Shown here: piece after piece, positions 59,154 through 64,000 of the stretch | Numbering within the stretch: position 1 is the stretch's first letter | Layout: the number at the start of each line of letters is the position of its first letter | Assembly (NCBI GenBank): GCA_050953365.1 | Contig: JBMNMN010000011.1 | Span: forward strand, 1 to 64,000 | Length of the DNA stretch: 64,000 nucleotides | Source: UBA1426 sp050953365 | GTDB lineage: Bacteria > Bacillota > Clostridia > Peptostreptococcales > Anaerovoracaceae | Direction of reading: 5' to 3' | Notes under the pieces: generated by a model | What the model was told of the DNA's origin: nothing | Seen by the model: the letters and a program-made list of their open reading frames with translations, nothing else | Databases searched by the model: none | Program-made: the position numbers and the translations under genes

Positions 59154-60152
59154 ATGACTCCGACAGAAGCAAAAGAGATTGTAGCCCAATCCGGCCTCAT
59201 GCTCCTTGCAGAAAGATTAGCCGCCCGTACTTGGGGGAACGTAAGCTGCCGCATCGATGAAGACCGGATGGTTATAACGCCCAGCGGCCTGGGCTACGAA
59301 GGAATGACGCCGGAAGATATGGTTTTGGTGAACATGAATACGGGCGCGTGGGAAGGGCGTCTGAAGCCTTCCTCCGAAAAAGGAGTGCATATTGCCGCGT
59401 ATCGGACCTTAGCCGATGCCCGGTTTGTAATCCATACCCATCAGATATATGCTTCTGCCATCGGCTTAACAGGTATCGATGATCTTACGCTTACAGAAGA
59501 AGAGCGAGCGGCTCTTGGCGGTATTGCGGTGGCGGAGTATGCGCTTCCCGGCACGAAGAGACTGGCTGCAAACGTTGCAAAAGCCTTTTGCGGAGGGGCC
59601 CATGTGGTGCTGCTTTTGCGTCACGGAGCGGTTGTTACGGGAAGGGATCTGCAGGAAGCATTCCGGCGTGCCCGCCTCTTAGAAGCGGTTTGTTTGCGTG
59701 CTTGTAAAGGACAGCCTTCCCATGAGATCCCTCACGACGAAGAAAAGGCAAAACACCTCCTTGCTTCGATGAAAAATACATTCGATCATGTAGGCTATAC
59801 TGGAGCGGCTCCCGTTTTGATCTGCGCTGCGGAGGGAAAATCAATTCCCGCCCAGCTGGATGATATGGCCCAGATGATCGGCCCGCGCCTCACCGTTGCG
59901 GATGCGGAAGAAGAAGCCGTCCTGAATGCCCTTGCAAAAAAAGAAGTCGTTTTAGTTCCGGGAGTCGGCGCCATATGCCGCGGTCATACGGAGCTGGATG
60001 CTCAAGCTTTATGCCTGCTGGCGGAAAAAACCTGCATATGCTGGCTTCATACACAGGCCTTAGGCGTAGATCAAAAGCTGTCATGGTTTGACACCAGGCT
60101 TATGCATTGGGTCTATCTGAAGAAGTATTCTAAGATAAAAGGTAGCTATTGA
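59154..60152 (+). CDS. Class II aldolase/adducin-family protein
   Basis: A 332-aa protein. The first 190 residues form a full class II aldolase domain: RTWGNVSCRID, ITPSGLGYEGM, SSEKGVHIAAY (Glu), VIHTHQIYAS (two metal His) and LLRHGAVVTGRD (third His). The last 140 residues look like a second, degenerate copy without the metal ligands (RLTVADAEEEAVLNAL, VPGVGAICRGHTEL). It may cleave or isomerise a sugar phosphate. ATG 59154 is preceded by GAGGAAAG; TTG 59109 is less likely. Confidence 0.8.
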   Translation: MTPTEAKEIVAQSGLMLLAERLAARTWGNVSCRIDEDRMVITPSGLGYEGMTPEDMVLVNMNTGAWEGRLKPSSEKGVHIAAYRTLADARFVIHTHQIYASAIGLTGIDDLTLTEEERAALGGIAVAEYALPGTKRLAANVAKAFCGGAHVVLLLRHGAVVTGRDLQEAFRRARLLEAVCLRACKGQPSHEIPHDEEKAKHLLASMKNTFDHVGYTGAAPVLICAAEGKSIPAQLDDMAQMIGPRLTVADAEEEAVLNALAKKEVVLVPGVGAICRGHTELDAQALCLLAEKTCICWLHTQALGVDQKLSWFDTRLMHWVYLKKYSKIKGSY

Positions 60153-60177
60153 CTTATACTCTGAAAACGAGTATGAT
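60149..60177 (+). promoter_or_regulatory. Sigma-A promoter of the T-box leader
   Basis: TTGACT (60149-60154), a 17-base spacer and TATGAT (60172-60177). Transcription would start near 60184, giving a leader of about 287 bases. Confidence 0.75.
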
Positions 60178-60183
60178 AATAAA

Positions 60184-60462
60184 ATTAAAAGACGATGATC
60201 GGAAAGAAGTAGATGCATGCCGACTTTACAGAGAGTTGCCGGGTGGTGAGAGGCGCAAAAGAAGAATTGCATTGAATACATTCCGGGAGTTGCGGGCTGA
60301 AGGGATTTTTCTGCGTAGGCTTTGCCGGGTGCACCCGTTACAGTGCCAGGGTGTGATAGCACTCGTCGAGGTAAACGTTGCGAGACGTTTATAAACTGAG
60401 GTGGTACCACGGATCTTCCGTCCTCTGAATTAGAAATTCGAGGACGATTTTTTATTTATCAG
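60184..60462 (+). promoter_or_regulatory. T-box riboswitch leader with terminator
   Basis: Uncharged-tRNA sensing leader. Stem I has GATGATCGGAAAGAAGTA on the 5' side and the apical AGAGAGTTGCCGGGTGGTGA with GAGAGGCGC. The 3' side has TTGAATACATTCCGGGAG; with the usual GAA-NNN-A rule the specifier is TAC (60277-60279), tyrosine. The T-box GAGGTGGTACCACGG lies at 60398-60412. The terminator CGTCCTC (60419-60425) pairs with GAGGACG (60440-60446), followed by ATTTTTTATTT. The TGGT bulge fits a tRNA ending in ACCA. High certainty for T-box, moderate for the specifier. Confidence 0.92.
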
Positions 60463-60470
60463 GAGGGAAT

Positions 60471-62102
60471 ATGGTTATTACGGAAGTTTTAGCGAGAAAT
60501 GCAGCATTGTTTGGAAACGAAATCAGTCTGGTGGAAATCAATCCGGAAGTCAATGAATGCAAGGCGGACTGGAGAGAATATGATTTGGTGGAAACGGATC
60601 CGGCTCGTAAATACCGTCGTGAGATGACTTGGCGCGAGTTCGACGATAAGGCCAATCGCTTTGCGAATTTCCTGCTTGACAGAGGGCTTCAGAAGGGCCA
60701 CAAAGTGGCTATTTTGCTTATGAATTGCTTGGAATGGTTACCGATCTATTTCGGTATTCTTAAGACGGGCGCAATTGCCGTTCCGTTAAATTATCGATAT
60801 ACGGCGGAGGAAATCAAGTATTGCCTGGATTTGGCCGAATGCGATGTTATCGTGTTTGGACCGGAGTTCAATGAACGAATTGCCGCTATCAAGGATGATA
60901 TTCCCAATGTAAAAATGCGCTTATTTGTAGGACAGGGACGCCCCCCCTTCTCGGAAAGCTACTACGCGCTGACGGCATGCTGCTCTTCGGTGAGTCCAAA
61001 TATCCCGCTGAGCGAGAAGGATGATGCGGCCATCTATTTTTCGTCGGGAACTACGGGATTTCCTAAAGCTATATTACACGATCATCAAAGCCTGATAACA
61101 GCCTGTGAAGTGGAGATGTATCACCACAAACAGACGCGGCTGGACAATTTTCTATGCATTCCGCCCCTGTATCATACGGGCGCCAAAATGCATTGGTTCG
61201 GCAGCCTTCTTTCCGGAAGCAGAGCCGTATTGTTGCGGAGCACGATGCCGGAAGACATAATCAAAACGGTTTCCGATGAGAAGATTACCATCGTATGGCT
61301 GCTGGTGCCTTGGGCCCAGGATATCCTGGATGCCATTGAGCGTGGTGACATTAAGCCGGAGGATTATCAGCTGTCGCAATGGAGATTGATGCATATCGGA
61401 GCGCAGCCCGTTCCGCCCAGTCTGATCCGCCGCTGGAAGCAGTACTTCCCGGATCACGACTACGACACCAACTATGGACTGTCCGAAGCCATCGGTCCCG
61501 GCTGCGTGCATCTGGGGATTGAAAACATCCATAAGGTGGGGGCCATAGGAAAAGCCGGACACGGTTGGCAGCTGAAAGTGGTGGACGAGAAGGGAAACCC
61601 CGTGGAGCAGGGTGAAGTGGGAGAACTCTGTGTAAAAGGGCCGGGCTTGATGAAGTGCTATTACAGAAACCCGGAAGCAACGGCGGCCGTGTTGAAGGAC
61701 GGTTGGCTATACACAGGCGATATGGCCCGGGTCGATGAAGAGGGGTTCGTTTACCTTGTTGATCGCAAAAAAGATGTAATTATCAGCGGTGGAGAGAATA
61801 TCTATCCGGTGCAGATCGAGAATTTCCTTCGGGGTCACCATGCCATAAAGGATGCGGCTGTGATCGGTGTTCCCGACAAGCGTTTGGGCGAAATCGCTGC
61901 GGCTATTATCGAGCTGAAGCCCGGTTTCTCCTCTACGGAAGAGGAAATTATGGAATTTTGTATGGATCTGCCCCGCTATAAACGTCCTCGGAAAGTCATC
62001 TTTGAAAGGATTCCCCGGAATCCAACAGGTAAAATTGAGAAGCCGCGTCTTCGTGAAAAGTACTGTGGTTTGAATATCGTTGAGGCGCAGACGGAAGGTT
62101 GA
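60471..62102 (+). CDS. AMP-forming acyl-CoA ligase under T-box control
   Basis: A 543-aa ANL-superfamily enzyme that activates a carboxylic acid to an acyl-CoA through an acyl-AMP. Motifs in order: YFSSGTTGFPKAILHDH (ATP-binding), NYGLSEAIGPG, GWLYTGDMARVDEEGFVYLVDRKKDVI, and the C-terminal lysine in NPTGKIEKPRL. It resembles fatty-acid or aryl-acid CoA ligases; the substrate is unknown. CAGGAGGG precedes the ATG. Regulation by a tyrosine-type T-box is unusual and suggests that its substrate comes from, or its product relates to, amino-acid metabolism. Confidence 0.88.
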   Translation: MVITEVLARNAALFGNEISLVEINPEVNECKADWREYDLVETDPARKYRREMTWREFDDKANRFANFLLDRGLQKGHKVAILLMNCLEWLPIYFGILKTGAIAVPLNYRYTAEEIKYCLDLAECDVIVFGPEFNERIAAIKDDIPNVKMRLFVGQGRPPFSESYYALTACCSSVSPNIPLSEKDDAAIYFSSGTTGFPKAILHDHQSLITACEVEMYHHKQTRLDNFLCIPPLYHTGAKMHWFGSLLSGSRAVLLRSTMPEDIIKTVSDEKITIVWLLVPWAQDILDAIERGDIKPEDYQLSQWRLMHIGAQPVPPSLIRRWKQYFPDHDYDTNYGLSEAIGPGCVHLGIENIHKVGAIGKAGHGWQLKVVDEKGNPVEQGEVGELCVKGPGLMKCYYRNPEATAAVLKDGWLYTGDMARVDEEGFVYLVDRKKDVIISGGENIYPVQIENFLRGHHAIKDAAVIGVPDKRLGEIAAAIIELKPGFSSTEEEIMEFCMDLPRYKRPRKVIFERIPRNPTGKIEKPRLREKYCGLNIVEAQTEG

Positions 62103-62107
62103 TTGAT

Positions 62108-62127
62108 TGTTTCTCCCGCGGGAGAAA
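62108..62127 (+). terminator. Palindrome after the CoA ligase
   Basis: GTTTCTCCCGCGGGAGAAAC is a perfect palindrome. It lies just past the stop codon and may end transcription, although the T run is absent. Confidence 0.55.
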
Positions 62128-62151
62128 CGAACCGCTAACATAATTTACCGA

Positions 62152-62195
62152 TTGTTACGGGCCCCCTAATCTTGTAAAGTACAGGAAAAGGGGGC
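62152..62195 (+). promoter_or_regulatory. Promoter or RBS-sequestering hairpin of the GH18-SLH gene
   Basis: TTGTTA (62152-62157), 17 bases, TAAAGT (62175-62180) is a possible promoter. GCCCCCT (62161-62167) also pairs perfectly with AGGGGGC (62189-62195), which contains the ribosome-binding site. If transcription begins upstream, this fold would hide the site; if at the listed promoter, the repeat is an operator instead. Confidence 0.4.
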
Positions 62196-62201
62196 TCTAT
62201 T

Positions 62202-63860
62202 ATGTTTTTAATAAGAACGATGAAAAAAGCCATTCCGGTTATCGCAATCCTCTTGCTCTGTTTGTTATGGCAGACAATAACCCATCCTTCTTCCGCAGGC
62301 AGTTCATCGGACAGCTACCGCAATACGGATCTTCGTTACAACATGTCTTACGTGTATTTCGGAAGCTCCGGCGCTTATGTTGGACATATGGATCGAACAA
62401 AAGGCAGTCTGGATGAAATCTCTCCAAACTATTTCAATCTGAATAAAAACGGAAGCCTTGCCCTCACTCCGGCGGTAGATCAGGCTTTTGTTGATGAAAT
62501 GCATCGCCGCGGTGTTTCGGTTGTTCCGTTCCTGAGCAATCACTGGGATAGAGAGCTGGGGAAGGCTGCGCTTATCAACAGAGAAGAATTGGCGGAGCAG
62601 ATTAAGGAAGCCATCCGGCAGTATGATTTGGATGGCATTAATGTGGATTTGGAAAATCTGACCCATCAGGAAAGGGATTCTTATACGGATTTCATACGTC
62701 TCCTAAGAGAAAAACTTCCGAAAGAAAAGATTATTGCCGTATCCGTGGCCGCAAACCCCTACGGAATCAATACGGGTTGGAAGGGATCCTATGATTACGA
62801 GGCTTTGGGAAACCATAGTGATTATTTGATGATCATGACCTATGATGAACACTATCAGGACGGTGACCCGGGATCCGTTTCCAGTCTTGGCTTTGCAGAG
62901 AAATCGATTCAATACGCAGTAAGCAAGGTCCCCAAAGAGAAGATAGTGCTCGGCATACCCTTTTATGGGCGTATATGGAAAGACGGAGGCGGCTTCCCCC
63001 AGGGCATGGGGATCGGCAACGAGGAAGTACAAGCGCTTATTGCCCGGTACGGAGGAAAGGCTGTGTTTGATCCGAATTCTTCAACGCCCTATGCCACGAT
63101 TACGATAAGGGCAAAAGATCACAAACCCACCATCAACGGCAAATCAATTGATGCGGGGACATACACCATTTGGTTTGAAAACCAACAGTCCATCAAGCAA
63201 AAGCTTCAGCTGGTAGAAAAGTACGACATCAAGGGTACAGGAAGCTGGAGCTTGGGACAGGAGACCGCCGACACTTGGAATTACTATAAGCTTTGGGTTA
63301 ACGGCTGTCATTTCGGCGATATAGGAAGCCACTGGGCAAGGGACTACATATTAAAGGCATATAAAAAGAACTGGGTTAAAGGCGTGACCCAAACCTCTTT
63401 CGATCCGGACAGATCTCTTACTCGCGCGGAAGCGGCAGCTATGCTGGTACGGATGCTGAAGCTGCCCGTGAGCCCGGAAGAAGAACCGATATTTTCTGAT
63501 GTAGCAGGGCACTGGGCGCAAGCGGAAATCCATGCGGCCAAAGACCGGGGCATTGTGAACGGAATGGAGAACGGTGACTTTGTACCGGACGCTCCGGTCA
63601 CCAGAGAGCAGATGGCTGTTATGCTCTGCAATGTTCTGGATTATCTCTCCATAGACGGAAAAGGAAAACCAAAAGTGTTTTCCGATGTGAGCATGGGCTC
63701 CAATCCCTGGTCTTGGCAAGCCATAGTGCGGATAAGCGGGTACGGCATTGTTGTAGGGTTTGAAGATGGGCGCTTTCGCCCGAAAGAGCCGGTTTCCCGC
63801 GCTCAAATGACCACAATGCTGGACCAACTGGATAGAATCATTGCCGACAGCGCAAAGTGA
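62202..63860 (+). CDS. Secreted GH18 hydrolase with three SLH domains
   Basis: A 552-aa cell-surface enzyme. Signal peptide at about 1-32 (AIPVIAILLLCLLWQTI). GH18 domain at about 40-365, with catalytic DGINVDLENL, LMIMTYDEHYQDGDPG, IVLGIPFYGR and GTGSWSLGQET. Three SLH domains at about 370-545 (DIGSHWARDYILKAYKKNWVKG, DVAGHWAQAEIHAAKDRGIVNG, WSWQAIVRISGYGIVVG) anchor it to wall polymer. It probably cuts peptidoglycan or chitin-like glycan at the wall. AGGGGG is 7 bases from the ATG. Confidence 0.92.
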   Translation: MFLIRTMKKAIPVIAILLLCLLWQTITHPSSAGSSSDSYRNTDLRYNMSYVYFGSSGAYVGHMDRTKGSLDEISPNYFNLNKNGSLALTPAVDQAFVDEMHRRGVSVVPFLSNHWDRELGKAALINREELAEQIKEAIRQYDLDGINVDLENLTHQERDSYTDFIRLLREKLPKEKIIAVSVAANPYGINTGWKGSYDYEALGNHSDYLMIMTYDEHYQDGDPGSVSSLGFAEKSIQYAVSKVPKEKIVLGIPFYGRIWKDGGGFPQGMGIGNEEVQALIARYGGKAVFDPNSSTPYATITIRAKDHKPTINGKSIDAGTYTIWFENQQSIKQKLQLVEKYDIKGTGSWSLGQETADTWNYYKLWVNGCHFGDIGSHWARDYILKAYKKNWVKGVTQTSFDPDRSLTRAEAAAMLVRMLKLPVSPEEEPIFSDVAGHWAQAEIHAAKDRGIVNGMENGDFVPDAPVTREQMAVMLCNVLDYLSIDGKGKPKVFSDVSMGSNPWSWQAIVRISGYGIVVGFEDGRFRPKEPVSRAQMTTMLDQLDRIIADSAK

Positions 63861-64000
63861 CAATTTTCTTTGGATATTCTTTCTATTCGACATAACTGTA
63901 TACCATATTATATAATGTAATCAGGCGGAGCGGCCCTGCTCATTGCAGAGCTGCTTTGCTTATCGGCTGCTATTTTTCACGCTAACAACTGCGTTTGCTT

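Noticed and set aside
60149..60394. 81-aa ORF upstream of the CoA ligase
   Set aside because: It lies inside the T-box leader and overlaps its promoter; the DNA is explained by RNA structure and the peptide shows no recognisable domain.
63861..64000. Possible RNA gene or gene start at the window end
   Set aside because: The last 140 bases show a GC-rich stretch after AT-rich DNA, but no tRNA-like arms, promoter-gene pair or ORF can be supported before the window ends.

Overview
The window looks like chromosomal DNA of an anaerobic, endospore-forming member of the Clostridia. The support is a Gram-positive PolC, the spoIIGA-sigE-sigG sporulation cluster, clostridial-style translation and lipid operons, oxygen-defence proteins of strict anaerobes (superoxide reductase, rubredoxin, hybrid-cluster protein), corrinoid methyl-transfer proteins, S-layer-homology (SLH) proteins, a T-box leader and a tmRNA tag AKNRTNFALAA. 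An amino-acid-fermenting lineage near Anaerovoracaceae would fit, but that placement is a guess.

Layout. 0-15 kb is a housekeeping block, nearly all on the plus strand: gmk-rpoZ, a LytTR regulator, rpsB-tsf, pyrH-frr-uppS-cdsA-dxr-rseP, ispG, an NfeD/SPFH pair, and a polC that lacks the usual proofreading exonuclease insert. 15-19 kb holds an ECF sigma factor with a GH18 enzyme, an ECF-type vitamin transporter subunit with a P-loop kinase, and ribosomal protein bL25. 19-24 kb is a probable sigma-54-controlled module: class III aminotransferase, CoA-acylating aldehyde dehydrogenase (taurine/sulfoacetaldehyde type is the best guess) and a divergent PAS-AAA-Fis activator. 24-29 kb is a cell-surface module: an SLH protein with two frameshifts and a CpsC/CpsD/CpsB tyrosine-kinase/phosphatase set without glycosyltransferases. 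29-32 kb is preAT (pyrimidine reduction).

32-36 kb carries infC-rpmI-rplT behind a structured leader, with infC apparently starting at ATT, followed by spoIIGA-sigE-sigG behind a promoter with unusually long spacing and Spo0A-box-like sites. 36-41 kb has desulfoferrodoxin and rubredoxin, an IS1182-type insertion in the rubredoxin terminator, hcp with a Crp/Fnr-like site, and class II aldolase. 42-46.5 kb has small proteins of unknown function, an RluD-type pseudouridine synthase, three tandem signal peptidases and smpB. 46.6-49.3 kb is tmRNA followed by about 2.4 kb of repeat-rich accessory DNA holding one Vsr/DUF559-like nuclease gene with an apparent leaderless promoter.

49-64 kb is regulatory and metabolic: a GGDEF protein, a PocR-AraC regulator, a UroD-type methyltransferase with its corrinoid protein, a large AraC regulator, a saccharopine-dehydrogenase-like enzyme with an APC transporter (frameshifted), a class II aldolase-like protein, an acyl-CoA ligase under a T-box, and a secreted GH18-SLH protein.

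Most notable signals: the T-box in front of a CoA ligase, the exonuclease-less PolC, the nuclease/palindrome island beside tmRNA, the sigma-54 module, and the IS that duplicated a terminator hairpin. Several single-base frameshifts may be sequencing errors. All family assignments are from reading the translated sequence; no database search was run.
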